Of a stretch of DNA of 64,000 nt, positions 8,945 through 17,062 are shown in pieces. Position 1 is the first letter of the stretch. Every line of letters starts with the position of its first letter. Source of the stretch: Clostridium estertheticum (lineage in GTDB: Bacteria; Bacillota; Clostridia; Clostridiales; Clostridiaceae); NCBI RefSeq assembly GCF_011065935.2, contig NZ_JAAMNH020000001.1, positions 3,555,001 to 3,619,000 on the forward strand, read 5' to 3'. The notes beneath the pieces are model-generated. The model saw nothing but the letters and a program-made list of their open reading frames with translations. It was not told the DNA's origin and searched no databases. A program made the position numbers and the translations under genes.

Positions 8945-9010
8945 AACTTCACCCCCTATTAAAATATTATAGTGTTAACACTATCTTTGTTTTATTTACT
9001 TTTACAATAT

Positions 9011-9105
9011 AAAAAAAGCCTTTATCATAAAGGTAAAGGCATACTATACTTTAATAGTATTGCTTGCTTCATCCTTATGATCTCTCTGGAACATTTAAAG
9101 GCACA
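9011..9105 (-). promoter_or_regulatory. pyr leader: PyrR-binding loop and attenuator terminator
   Basis: On the minus strand the leader contains TGTTC-CAGAGA-GATCA (about 9079-9094), the conserved PyrR hexaloop. A lower stem pairs CCTTTA with TAAGG. A terminator follows: GCCTTTA / TAAAGGC (9018-9040) with a T7 run (9011-9017). The CCUUU segments of the two structures allow alternative pairing. This is the known class of PyrR transcription attenuators; it lies 65 bases before the pyrR start. Confidence 0.85.
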
Positions 9106-9115
9106 AATATTTAAT

Positions 9116-9140
9116 TAAAAACATAATATCACATATTATG
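9116..9140 (-). terminator. Weak hairpin after rluD
   Basis: CATAATAT-GTG-ATATTATG on the minus strand, followed by TTTTT. It begins 3 bases past the rluD stop. The stem is all AT-rich, so it may be only a partial terminator, with readthrough into the pyr leader. Confidence 0.35.
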
Positions 9141-9142
9141 CT

Positions 9143-10060
9143 CTATTTCAACTCATTTCTTAACTTGATTATAATTTTTTCGAAATAATCTGGAAGAGGT
9201 GATGTAAATTCCATGTATTCGTTAGTACTTGGATGTATAAAACCAAGCATTTTTGCATGAAGAACCTGACCTTTTAAATTAAACCTCTGCTTTTTAAAAC
9301 CATATACCAAATCCCCAACTAAAGGATGTCCTATCTTTGCCATATGTACTCTTATTTGATGAGTTCGACCTGTTTCTAGATTACATTCCAATAAGGTATT
9401 GTTGTCGAACCTTTCTATTACTTTATAGTGGGTGATAGCCTTCTTACCACTTTCTACTACAGCCATTTTTATCCTATCCTTAGGATGCCTTCCAATAGGC
9501 TCATCTACTGAGCCTTCATCTTGCTTAATTATACCTTCTACAAGAGCTAAATAACTTCTTGTCATGGAATGATCTTTAAGCTGCTCTGCTAAAGAGTTAT
9601 GTGCATTATCATTTTTAGCTACTACAAGGGCTCCAGATGTATCCTTATCGATTCTATGAACTATTCCTGGCCTTAGAATACCATTGATGCCTGATAGATC
9701 CTTGCAATGATATAGAAGCGCATTAACTAAGGTTCCAGTATAATTTCCTGGTGCTGGGTGAACCACCATATCCTGAGGTTTATTAATTACAATTACATCG
9801 CTATCCTCATATATAACGTCCAAAGGTATATTTTCTTCCTCAACGTCTAACTCTAAGGGCTCTGGAATTGTTAATGTAATTATTTCATCTACTTTTAATT
9901 TATAATTACTTTTTCTAATCTTACCATTAACAAATGCCGCTCCACCTTCAATTATTCCTTGAATGTATGACCTAGATTTATTTTCAAATTCATTAGAAAT
10001 AAATACATCTAATCTTGTACCAACTGAATCTTCCTCAACTTTATACTCAAAATTTTCCAT
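9143..10060 (-). CDS. RluD-family 23S rRNA pseudouridine synthase
   Basis: 305 residues: an N-terminal S4 RNA-binding domain (about 13-70) and a RluA/RluD catalytic domain with the motif GIVHRIDKDTSGALVVAKN (about 135-153) containing the catalytic aspartate. B. subtilis has the same family member (YlyB) between lspA and pyrR, and this window keeps that order. Its ATG directly abuts the lspA stop codon, so the two are probably co-translated. The exact uridines modified are inferred from family only. Confidence 0.93.
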   Translation of the reverse strand: MENFEYKVEEDSVGTRLDVFISNEFENKSRSYIQGIIEGGAAFVNGKIRKSNYKLKVDEIITLTIPEPLELDVEEENIPLDVIYEDSDVIVINKPQDMVVHPAPGNYTGTLVNALLYHCKDLSGINGILRPGIVHRIDKDTSGALVVAKNDNAHNSLAEQLKDHSMTRSYLALVEGIIKQDEGSVDEPIGRHPKDRIKMAVVESGKKAITHYKVIERFDNNTLLECNLETGRTHQIRVHMAKIGHPLVGDLVYGFKKQRFNLKGQVLHAKMLGFIHPSTNEYMEFTSPLPDYFEKIIIKLRNELK

Positions 10061-10507
10061 TTATACTTCATCCTTTACTATAGAAATTGCCAAAACCAAA
10101 GTACCCACAACTACTAACATATCCGCTACATTAAATGTTGGGAAATAATATATATCTTTATAATGAAGTAAAATGAAATCTACTACATATTTATAAAATA
10201 GTCTATCATATAAATTTCCTAGCGCTCCACCTATAATTAGTGCAAGGCTTATTCTTAGGAATTTTGATTTTGGCTTATATTTAACAAGATAATATATCAT
10301 TCCTGATATAACTAGTAGAGTGACTATGGCTAGCAATATGGTTTTGTTTTGCATAATACCAAAAGCTGCTCCTCTATTTTCTAAATATTCTAATCCAAAA
10401 AAATCTTTAATTATTATAATTCCATTATTATCTTTAAGTGAACCCAGCGCCCAAATTTTAGCTAATCTGTCCAATAGCAATCCAAAAAAAACAATTAATA
10501 GTTCCAT
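10061..10507 (-). CDS. lspA: Lipoprotein signal peptidase LspA
   Basis: A membrane aspartic protease that cleaves prolipoprotein signal peptides. The 148-residue protein has four predicted transmembrane segments and both catalytic aspartates in conserved boxes: GGALGNLYDRL (about 101-111) and YVVDFI. The N-terminal LLDRLAKIWA and ENRGAAFGI motifs also match. It is first of the lspA-rluD pair. The 140-base leader contains a long-range stem of unknown type. Confidence 0.95.
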   Translation of the reverse strand: MELLIVFFGLLLDRLAKIWALGSLKDNNGIIIIKDFFGLEYLENRGAAFGIMQNKTILLAIVTLLVISGMIYYLVKYKPKSKFLRISLALIIGGALGNLYDRLFYKYVVDFILLHYKDIYYFPTFNVADMLVVVGTLVLAISIVKDEV

Positions 10508-10538
10508 ACCCTTCCCCCTATTTATTATGAACAGATAA

Positions 10539-10610
10539 GCATATATTGCAGGGATATGTTTTTCATACTAATAGCTCTAAACTCATTCAATGCAATATAT
10601 ACTTTTTTTT
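10539..10610. other. Structured intergenic element upstream of lspA
   Basis: ATATATTGCA (10541-10550) and TGCAATATAT (10591-10600) are perfect 10-bp inverted arms around a 40-base segment. Read on the plus strand they are followed by T8 and look like a terminator. Read on the minus strand they form a closed leader domain before lspA with a small inner hairpin (ATG-AAAAA-CAT). I recognise no riboswitch class in it. Confidence 0.4.
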
Positions 10611-10647
10611 ATTCTGCCTAATTTAAAATATTGTTTCAACTTATTTT

Positions 10648-11247
10648 TTAATCTGGCAACTGATTTTTATATTGCTGATTACTTATTTTTTCTATAGGTT
10701 CAACATAACCGTCGTCATCATCATCATAATACTCAATTATGTCTTCCAATCTATTAAAACGTTCAACTGTTTGATAAATATCTTCAGCATCTATACCTAC
10801 TTCACCACTAGTACTGTATCTAAAAAGTGTACCCAGCACATCTTCCTCCACGCATCTATCATTTTGCTGCTCTGGTTTTTTATCACCTATGGATTTTTCA
10901 CATCCCACACAGTTTTCTGCGTAAGGTATAAATTCTAATCTTTCCTCAATTATATCACGCCCGCAACTCTTGCATTTCCCGTAGGTGTGATTTTCAATGC
11001 TGTCTAATGCAGATTGAATCTTTTTAATAATTGATATCTCATTTGCTTTAAGTGCCAATCCTTTTTCAATATCAAAAAGTTCAGTAGCAGTATCTGAGGG
11101 ATGATTGTCATAAAATGATATTTCAGATGCCATTTCACTGTTAGAATTTATAACACCATTTTGCCTAAGTTGATTAATAAGCCTTTGAACGCGTGATTGT
11201 TCATTTATTAATCTTTGTTTAAAGTATTGTATTTTTTCCTCTTCCAT
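10648..11247 (-). CDS. DksA/TraR zinc-finger family protein (YteA type)
   Basis: 199 residues, largely helical, with a C4 zinc finger CKSCGRD ... CVGCEKS in the middle and an acidic C-terminal tail with a run of aspartates (YDDDDDGY). The spacing and length match the Firmicute YteA family, which is related to DksA/TraR but of unclear function and often linked to sporulating species. Start ATG has GAGGAG upstream. It is separated from aroF by a hairpin and from lspA by a structured gap, so it may be transcribed alone. A transcription role through RNA polymerase binding is only inferred. Confidence 0.8.
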   Translation of the reverse strand: MEEEKIQYFKQRLINEQSRVQRLINQLRQNGVINSNSEMASEISFYDNHPSDTATELFDIEKGLALKANEISIIKKIQSALDSIENHTYGKCKSCGRDIIEERLEFIPYAENCVGCEKSIGDKKPEQQNDRCVEEDVLGTLFRYSTSGEVGIDAEDIYQTVERFNRLEDIIEYYDDDDDGYVEPIEKISNQQYKNQLPD

Positions 11248-11297
11248 GATAACAGCTCCTCTAGTTATTAATATAGTAGTAATATCAAACTGATAAA

Positions 11298-11328
11298 ACT
11301 CCCATAGGCTTATGTTTTCTCATGGAGT
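11298..11328 (-). terminator. Probable terminator downstream of aroF
   Basis: ACTCCAT / ATGGGAGT imperfect stem (one bulge) with a 16-base loop, followed on the minus strand by TTTTATC. It lies in the 126-base gap between aroF and the DksA-like gene. Confidence 0.4.
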
Positions 11329-11373
11329 GAATTTTATTACACTTATTTAAAATTATTTTAATAATTACACATC

Positions 11374-12180
11374 TTAATCCCTAAACGCTACCTCGAATTT
11401 TTTTACATTTTTAACAATTTGATCTATGGTGTCAATTGACACTGTTTGCCTTGCGTCAGATATAGCATTGTTTGGAGTAATGTGGCTTTCAATCATTAAT
11501 CCATCTGCACCTGCAGCTATTGAGGCTAGTGACATCTGTTCTACTAATTCTCTTCTACCTGTTCCATGGCTTGGATCAACAATTATAGGGATACGATATT
11601 TTTGTTTAATTGCAGCAACACTACTTAAATCTAATGTATTTCTTGTGTAAGTTTCAAAGGTTCTAATACCTCGCTCACAGAGCACAACATTTTCATTACC
11701 ATTTGACATAATGTACTCTGCCGCATAAAGCCACTCTGATAGTGTTGCACTCATGCCTCTTTTTAATAAAATAGGTGTCTTTAATTTTCCAACTTCCTTC
11801 AGCAAACTGTAGTTGTACATATTTCTAGACCCTATTTGTAACATATCAGCATATTTCAGTACTAAATCTATATCCTTAGAATCCATAACCTCTGTTACTA
11901 TCGGCATATTAAATTCATCACCAACAATTTTAAGTGTTTTCAGACCTTCCTCCTTAAATCCTTGAAAATCATAGGGAGAAGTTCTTGGTTTAAAGGCTCC
12001 CCCCCTCAATATATGTACACCGGTTTTTTTTAAACCACTTGCTATTGCATGCATATTATCGTAATCTTCAACTGAGCAAGGCCCTGATATTATTACTTTT
12101 TCTTCTCCACCAATAATTATATTTTTAACCTTTACTTTCAAATCTAAACCATTATTTTTATGAACTAATAACTTTTCCAT
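11374..12180 (-). CDS. aroF: 3-deoxy-7-phosphoheptulonate synthase (DAHP synthase, type I beta)
   Basis: First step of the shikimate pathway: condenses phosphoenolpyruvate and erythrose 4-phosphate. About 268 residues, a single KDPG-aldolase-like barrel with IISGPCSVED, GGAFKPRTSPYDFQG, LLKRGMSATLSEWL and VDPSHGTGRR, characteristic of the AroA(I beta) class. There is no ACT or chorismate-mutase domain, so feedback regulation by fusion is absent. I place the start at ATG 12180, 8 bases after AGGAG, not at the TTG 12186 which sits on the ribosome binding site. It follows mtnN within 12 bases, suggesting one transcript. Confidence 0.95.
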   Translation of the reverse strand: MEKLLVHKNNGLDLKVKVKNIIIGGEEKVIISGPCSVEDYDNMHAIASGLKKTGVHILRGGAFKPRTSPYDFQGFKEEGLKTLKIVGDEFNMPIVTEVMDSKDIDLVLKYADMLQIGSRNMYNYSLLKEVGKLKTPILLKRGMSATLSEWLYAAEYIMSNGNENVVLCERGIRTFETYTRNTLDLSSVAAIKQKYRIPIIVDPSHGTGRRELVEQMSLASIAAGADGLMIESHITPNNAISDARQTVSIDTIDQIVKNVKKFEVAFRD

Positions 12181-12191
12181 ATACAAGACTC

Positions 12192-12884
12192 CTAAATTAA
12201 TTTTAACATATTGTTCAAAATTTTTGTGGAATGCTCTACAGCAATATCCTTGAATTTTTCATAATCCATATGAGCTCCATTATTTGCATTGTCTGAAATG
12301 GATCTAATAACAATAAATGGGATTTTGTTTAAATAGCACACTTGTGCTATACTTGCTCCTTCCATTTCACAAGCTAAGCATTCAAACTCAGAATTAAGCC
12401 ATTTTATTTTATCAATGCTGGCAATAAATTGATCCCCTGACACAATTCTTCCCGTAAAATAATTATGCCCTTGTATGCTCTTGCAAGCCTCTATTGCATG
12501 CTCTATTAGTTTTTTATCACATTTGAAATCAAAAGTATCGAGTCTCGGAATTTGTCCTATCTTATCTCCAAATACAGAAGTATCCATATCATGTTGTACT
12601 AAATTATCCGCTACTACAATATCTCCAGGATAAATATTTTCTTTAGTTCCGCCTGCAATCCCCACATTTATAACATAATCTACGTTAAAATCATCTATTA
12701 ATATTTGAGCACAAACTGCAGCATTAACTTTCCCAATACCACTAGTAACTATGACTACGTTTTTATTATGTATAATTCCAAGACTAAATTCCATATTAGC
12801 CTTAACCTCACTTCTTTCAAATTCCATATCTTTAAGTAAAAATCCAACTTCCTCACTCATTGCTCCAATAATACCTATATTCAT
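12192..12884 (-). CDS. mtnN: 5'-methylthioadenosine/S-adenosylhomocysteine nucleosidase
   Basis: Hydrolyses MTA and SAH to adenine plus the thioribose compound; part of SAM recycling and a source of autoinducer-2 precursor. 230 residues, normal size. GAMSEEV near the N-terminus holds the catalytic glutamate, CEMEGASIAQV binds the ribose, and the catalytic aspartate is in RSISDNAN. Start ATG follows AAGGAGGAG. It has an extended -10 promoter candidate upstream and is followed closely by aroF, an unusual functional pairing. Confidence 0.95.
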   Translation of the reverse strand: MNIGIIGAMSEEVGFLLKDMEFERSEVKANMEFSLGIIHNKNVVIVTSGIGKVNAAVCAQILIDDFNVDYVINVGIAGGTKENIYPGDIVVADNLVQHDMDTSVFGDKIGQIPRLDTFDFKCDKKLIEHAIEACKSIQGHNYFTGRIVSGDQFIASIDKIKWLNSEFECLACEMEGASIAQVCYLNKIPFIVIRSISDNANNGAHMDYEKFKDIAVEHSTKILNNMLKLI

Positions 12885-12948
12885 TTTTTACTCCTCCTTG
12901 CGTCACTATGCTGTAGAAAACATTTATTATTTCCAAAGTTCCTAATAT

Positions 12949-12957
12949 ATTATATCA
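12949..12957 (-). promoter_or_regulatory. Extended -10 promoter candidate for mtnN-aroF
   Basis: TGATATAAT on the minus strand: a perfect -10 with a TGn extension, just beyond the divIVA terminator. No good -35 is seen 17 bp upstream. Confidence 0.4.
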
Positions 12958-12970
12958 CATTTGCTACATA

Positions 12971-12999
12971 AAAAATCTCACCCATTGAGTGAGATTTCT
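12971..12999 (-). terminator. Terminator after divIVA
   Basis: AAATCTCAC / GGTGAGATTT stem (one G-T pair) followed on the minus strand by T6. It closes the dcw/ylm gene run. Confidence 0.85.
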
Positions 13000-13005
13000 A
13001 TGTTT

Positions 13006-13617
13006 TTACTCTTTTGCAAAAAAACTTTTTATTTCTTCTATATCATGGTTATGAAAATCTTTTTCATCAATATTTTTTAATGTTAAATTAAAAACTTCTG
13101 ATTCTACAATATTTTTTGTGTCTATTTTTTTATCCCCAATTTCATTACCCACATTGTAACTCTTAAAATAGTCACTTTCTAGGCCATCAAACATCTCAAC
13201 TTGACAATTCATAAAATTTCTAAATTTCGTTCTAAACATTGCAAATTCTTGCTTAACACTATCATATTCACCATTTATCTTAAGTACATCATCATGTGCT
13301 TTATCTACCATTCTTTGAGAAGAATCATTTGCACTTCTGATAATTAATTCTGACTCCTTCTGAGCAGAAAATTTTGCTTGTTCTGCAGCATTTTGAGCGA
13401 GCACTAAGGTGTTTTGAATTGTAGATTCTATTTTAACATGATGATCTAATTTTTCTTCTAAAAAGCTGTTCTTTTCTCTTAAGGTTGAATTTTCTTTGTA
13501 CATAATTTCATATTCTTCAGCTACCTTATCTAAAAACTCATCAACTTCATCAGCATTGTATCCTCTTAAACCCTTTTTAAACTCTTTATTATTAATATCC
13601 ATGGATGTCATTCTCAT
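13006..13617 (-). CDS. divIVA: DivIVA-family septum/pole protein
   Basis: A curvature-sensing coiled-coil scaffold that recruits division and sporulation factors to septa and poles. 203 residues; the N-terminal lipid-binding domain contains FKKGLRGYNADEVDEFLDKV (about 13-32), followed by long coiled coils (about 33-150) and a divergent C-terminus. Start ATG follows GGGGGG. It is the last gene of the ylm-type run yggS-sepF-yggT-ylmH-divIVA, the same order as in B. subtilis, and ends at a terminator. Confidence 0.94.
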   Translation of the reverse strand: MRMTSMDINNKEFKKGLRGYNADEVDEFLDKVAEEYEIMYKENSTLREKNSFLEEKLDHHVKIESTIQNTLVLAQNAAEQAKFSAQKESELIIRSANDSSQRMVDKAHDDVLKINGEYDSVKQEFAMFRTKFRNFMNCQVEMFDGLESDYFKSYNVGNEIGDKKIDTKNIVESEVFNLTLKNIDEKDFHNHDIEEIKSFFAKE

Positions 13618-13634
13618 TCTCGTTCCCCCCTTAA

Positions 13635-14408
13635 CTATATGAATTGCTTTATTTCAACTTTTAAACGGTCCTTTTGAGTACTTCCTATAATCTCTTTAAC
13701 CACAAACTTACCATACCCTCTAATGGTTAAGGTATCATTGCACTTTACAATCTTATCTTTTTTTAAACACTGAAAATAATTCACTAATATTTTACCCGTC
13801 GATATAAGTCCCACTGAATTATTTCTTGAAACATTGCATATGGCTGAAACCATTCCATCTAGGCGAAGTGAGGTAGATATAACAATTTTCTCCTCGAATT
13901 TACGTTCTGGAAGCTCCTGCGATGTATAAGAGTATTCACTAACGCTGCAATGAGAATTGCCTATATCATTCAAATTATTAATTATATAACTGCTAATGTC
14001 ACCACATACTGGTACATAGCAAACCGCATCTCTAATTATTAAGTCACCTAATTTTTCTCTTTTAATTCCTAGTGACATTATAGCACCTAAATAATCCTTA
14101 TGATGAAGGGTACTAAATTTAGAGTTATTACTTATTTTCAATAAGTTTATGGGATATATTAAAGGTCCCTCATAGGATGAAAATGATAACATTCTCCTGT
14201 CGGAATCTTTAAATATCCCATTTGTATATGATTTTATTTTATAATTTTCACATAGGACCGAAATTTGATTCCATATAATTGGAGATAAAAACTCATTAGT
14301 AAATATGATTTTATTAGTTTTCTCAGCTATTTGCATTTTATTAAATATATTGGAAATCAAATTTTTATCCTCGTGATTTATACTATTTAAAAAATAGTTC
14401 TTATCCAT
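13635..14408 (-). CDS. ylmH: YlmH-type S4-domain RNA-binding protein
   Basis: 257 residues: an N-terminal RRM-like domain and a C-terminal S4 domain (about 182-240; LRLDGMVSAICNVSRNNSVG, then the S4 loop IRGYGKFVV). YlmH homologues bind ribosomes and act in rescue of stalled 50S-peptidyl-tRNA complexes, a role reported in B. subtilis. Here it shares a genome with RqcH, the main pathway. Gene order between yggT and divIVA is conserved. Start ATG follows AAGGAATGAG. Confidence 0.88.
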   Translation of the reverse strand: MDKNYFLNSINHEDKNLISNIFNKMQIAEKTNKIIFTNEFLSPIIWNQISVLCENYKIKSYTNGIFKDSDRRMLSFSSYEGPLIYPINLLKISNNSKFSTLHHKDYLGAIMSLGIKREKLGDLIIRDAVCYVPVCGDISSYIINNLNDIGNSHCSVSEYSYTSQELPERKFEEKIVISTSLRLDGMVSAICNVSRNNSVGLISTGKILVNYFQCLKKDKIVKCNDTLTIRGYGKFVVKEIIGSTQKDRLKVEIKQFI

Positions 14409-14425
14409 TTAACTCATTCCTTAAT

Positions 14426-14683
14426 CTAATATCTCAATAAGCCAAGCACTAATGATCTTACAATCATTATTATAACAAGTGCTATTATTGGTGAAAAATC
14501 TACCATCATATTTCCAAAATATTTTTCTTGAATTTTTCTACCGGGTAGTAAAATAGGCCCCGTTATTTTATGCAATAATTCTACATATTGATTTGTTCCC
14601 CTATAAACCCAAGATAAAATCACTTCGATAAATATTGCATATTGTAATGCACTAAAAATTAAATCAAAAAATCTATAAAACAA
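14426..14683 (-). CDS. YggT family membrane protein (YlmG)
   Basis: 85 residues, two hydrophobic segments (about 5-25 and 62-83) separated by WVYRGTNQYVELLHKITGPILLPGRKI, matching the YggT/Ylm­G family. It is linked to division clusters and possibly to nucleoid or chloroplast division in related systems; no biochemical role is known. The start is TTG at 14683 with AGGAGG 9 bases upstream. Confidence 0.9.
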   Translation of the reverse strand: MFYRFFDLIFSALQYAIFIEVILSWVYRGTNQYVELLHKITGPILLPGRKIQEKYFGNMMVDFSPIIALVIIMIVRSLVLGLLRY

Positions 14684-14710
14684 ATTTGATAACCTCCTGT
14701 TTTTCTCTGA

Positions 14711-15154
14711 TTATTTATTCCAATTAAAAATTCCTTTTGAACTTAATTCACTTTTTAACTCATTATTAACTTCTATATTCGAAGGAGATAATATGTATAC
14801 ACCTTTTTCAACTTGTTGAAGGTCTCCACCTAAAGAATAACAAGAGCCTCCAATAAAATCTAATAATCTTTGGCCAGTTTTAGGTTCTAGTCCCGTAGTG
14901 TTAACTACTACAATTTTTCTTGACTTCAAGTTATCACTAATTGTAGTTGCTTCATCAAAATCTTCTGGTTTAATAATAACCACTTTTGTAGATGCTGTGG
15001 TATGAATATTCACTACTTTACTTTGTTTTTTATTTGCAGTCATCAGTGATTCAATCTCCATGTTATCATCTTCAGTTTCCATTTCTTCAATTTCATCAGA
15101 TGCATCCTCTGCCATACCTAAAAAACCCATAACCTTGTTTATTACTTTACTCAT
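14711..15154 (-). CDS. sepF: Cell division protein SepF
   Basis: A cytoplasmic FtsZ membrane anchor that forms rings at the septum. 147 residues: an N-terminal amphipathic membrane-targeting helix (MSKVINKVMGFLGM), an acidic linker (about 17-40), and the SepF core (about 60-140; KIVVVNTTGLEPKTGQRLLD, then GGSCYSLGG). Start ATG follows GGAGGG. No ftsA is visible in this cluster, so SepF may be a main FtsZ tether, although ftsA could be elsewhere. Confidence 0.95.
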   Translation of the reverse strand: MSKVINKVMGFLGMAEDASDEIEEMETEDDNMEIESLMTANKKQSKVVNIHTTASTKVVIIKPEDFDEATTISDNLKSRKIVVVNTTGLEPKTGQRLLDFIGGSCYSLGGDLQQVEKGVYILSPSNIEVNNELKSELSSKGIFNWNK

Positions 15155-15156
15155 TG

Positions 15157-15828
15157 TTATCCCTCCAGTTTATTGTAATCTCTTTCCCCAAATATTTTCT
15201 CACCAAGTCTTATCATATTAGATCCTGCTTTTAGTGCAATTTCAAAATCTCCACTCATACCTAAAGATAAAAATTCCATGGTAACATTTTTATATTTAAA
15301 AGTTTTTAGATTATCAAACATACTTTTCATCTGATTAAAGTAAATTCTACACTCTTCTGCATTACCAATTGGAATTGTAGCCATTAGGCCTTTAACTTTT
15401 ATGTTGTTACATTCCTCGCATGCTTGTATTAGAGAATCTATATCATGAGCAGCTATACCGGTTTTAGCATTTTCTTTCCCAATATTAACTTGAATTAAAA
15501 CGCTAGCAATTTTATCTTGCGCCCCATATTGTTTTTCAATTTCTTGAAGTAGTCTTATGCTATCTAAAGAGTGAATAAGATAAACTTTCCCAACAATATG
15601 TTTTACCTTATTCCTCTGCAGGTGTCCTATAAAATGCCATTTAATGTCCTCTTCTAGGCTATCATGTTTCTCCATTAATTCTTGTACTTTATTCTCTCCA
15701 AAATCTCTAGCTCCAGCTGCATATGCTTCTTTTATTTCATGGATTTGTCTAGTCTTAGAAACGCATATTAGTGTTACATCTTCTGAGATTTCATTTTTTA
15801 TTTGGTTATAAGCTTCACTAATTTCCAA
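15157..15828 (-). CDS. PLP homeostasis protein YggS/YlmE
   Basis: A pyridoxal-phosphate-binding, single-domain fold-type III protein that buffers PLP; no catalytic activity known. The PLP-lysine motif is ICVSKTRQI near residue 28, and the C-terminal LSLGMSGDFEIALKAGSNMIRLG binds phosphate. I place the start at TTG 15828, 9 bases after AAGGAGG; the longer frame from GTG 15864 reads through this ribosome binding site. The resulting 223 residues match the family. It lies 2 bases from sepF. Confidence 0.93.
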   Translation of the reverse strand: MEISEAYNQIKNEISEDVTLICVSKTRQIHEIKEAYAAGARDFGENKVQELMEKHDSLEEDIKWHFIGHLQRNKVKHIVGKVYLIHSLDSIRLLQEIEKQYGAQDKIASVLIQVNIGKENAKTGIAAHDIDSLIQACEECNNIKVKGLMATIPIGNAEECRIYFNQMKSMFDNLKTFKYKNVTMEFLSLGMSGDFEIALKAGSNMIRLGEKIFGERDYNKLEG

Positions 15829-15864
15829 ACGGACCTGCCTCCTTGCTGTTCTCCTGGTCAACAC

Positions 15865-15984
15865 AATTATTAATTGTTATTTCCCATTTTTATTTTAATT
15901 CTTTAATTCTTTATTTCTTTAATTCTTCATTGAAGCGAAAAATCCCTTCAATTTTTGCATATTATTATTTGATTTTTAATTATA
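15865..15984. other. AT-rich gap with TTAATTCTT repeats and a small hairpin
   Basis: The 156-base space between yggS and the DUF881 gene holds about four imperfect copies of TTTAATTCTT (15892-15930) and an inverted repeat ATTGAAG / CTTCAAT (about 15931-15955). It is followed on the plus strand by T5, not on the minus strand. No gene or clear promoter is seen. Confidence 0.35.
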
Positions 15985-16701
15985 TTAATTTTTTTTATTC
16001 GCGATACTCATATACTTTACTATATAATCACCGGTATATGCTAATATTTTTATATCATCTACCTTAACAATGTCAATCTTAACTTGTCTGAGCTTTAATT
16101 CTTTTATATGTGTAGCTTCTAGTGTTAAATAATTATACAATACATCTTCATTACCTATGGCATCAATGTAGAATGGAACTACTATCTTAATGCCATTTAA
16201 ATCAATGTTAGAACCAGCACATAATCCATAATTATCATAGATAATTCTTTGACCATTAACAGAAATTGCTTCTGCTCCTGCATTTCTTAGATCATTTATC
16301 ACTTCTACAATATCAGCGTCATGAATTAACTGTCTACTACTAAGATACTCATCAATATTGCTGATACCATCGTCTAATGTAATTTTAACCCCTTGACCTT
16401 GAACATCACTCTTTCCTAATATAATATTATTTTCGTTAACTTCCTTTTGAATTTCTTCTAAAACTTTATATTTTTTCACATCACCACTATCATACTTTTG
16501 GAGCTTTGAGGTGGCATTGTAGTATTGCTCTTTTAAATTGTTTAGTTCAGAATATAATTTACTTCTCTCATTATAGGCTACATCATACTGTTTCACATCC
16601 AAAAAATTACTTTTTCCTTTAAATCCAATATTCATAGCTATAAGGAGTCCTATTATTATTGATGCAATAAAAACAAATATAGTAGCTTCATTATTTTTCA
16701 T
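15985..16701 (-). CDS. DUF881 family protein (second copy)
   Basis: 238 residues: an N-terminal membrane anchor (about 7-25), a coiled coil (about 45-90), then the DUF881 domain with QGQGVKITLDDG, DIVEVINDLRNAGAEAISVN and the C-terminal LKLRQVKIDIVKVDDI. The function is unknown; the family often occurs in pairs flanking the small basic protein gene near ftsQ in Firmicutes and Actinobacteria. The topology suggests an extracytoplasmic domain. It is related to, but clearly diverged from, the copy at 17063-17782. Confidence 0.85.
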   Translation of the reverse strand: MKNNEATIFVFIASIIIGLLIAMNIGFKGKSNFLDVKQYDVAYNERSKLYSELNNLKEQYYNATSKLQKYDSGDVKKYKVLEEIQKEVNENNIILGKSDVQGQGVKITLDDGISNIDEYLSSRQLIHDADIVEVINDLRNAGAEAISVNGQRIIYDNYGLCAGSNIDLNGIKIVVPFYIDAIGNEDVLYNYLTLEATHIKELKLRQVKIDIVKVDDIKILAYTGDYIVKYMSIANKKN

Positions 16702-16710
16702 TTAATCACC

Positions 16711-17052
16711 TCAGGAGTGAGATTTGGTTTTATCTATTAAAAGTCGTCTAATAATTGCAAAGTTATCAAATATTCTTCCTCCAAATACAATAACAGCAGC
16801 CAAATAAATTGGAATGCCTAATTTATCACCTAGATAAACCATGGCTACGGCTAGTGCTGAATTTCCGAAAAATCCTGATACAAAAATATCCGCTCTGAAA
16901 TTACGGGAAATTGACCCTCTCAGCGCTCCAAAAACAGAATCTAAACACGCAAAAATTGCTACAGAAATATATGGAGAAAATTTAACTGGAATATCAACAT
17001 TCCATACAATTCCTAGTATAATACCTATTAATAGCCCTACAAATGCAACCAT
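16711..17052 (-). CDS. sbp: Small basic protein (Sbp, DUF1290)
   Basis: 113 residues with three or four hydrophobic segments; motifs include GIILGIVWNVDIPVKFSPYI and FACLDSVFGALRG. The family sits next to ftsQ or ftsZ in clostridia and bacilli. Its role is unknown. It lies between two DUF881 genes with gaps of 9-10 bases, so all three are co-transcribed and may act together at the membrane. Confidence 0.9.
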   Translation of the reverse strand: MVAFVGLLIGIILGIVWNVDIPVKFSPYISVAIFACLDSVFGALRGSISRNFRADIFVSGFFGNSALAVAMVYLGDKLGIPIYLAAVIVFGGRIFDNFAIIRRLLIDKTKSHS

Positions 17053-17062
17053 TTCATCACCT

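Noticed and set aside
9122..9140. Operator palindrome for pyrR
   Set aside because: The all-AT hairpin followed by T5 directly after rluD is more simply a weak terminator; PyrR acts on RNA, not on DNA.
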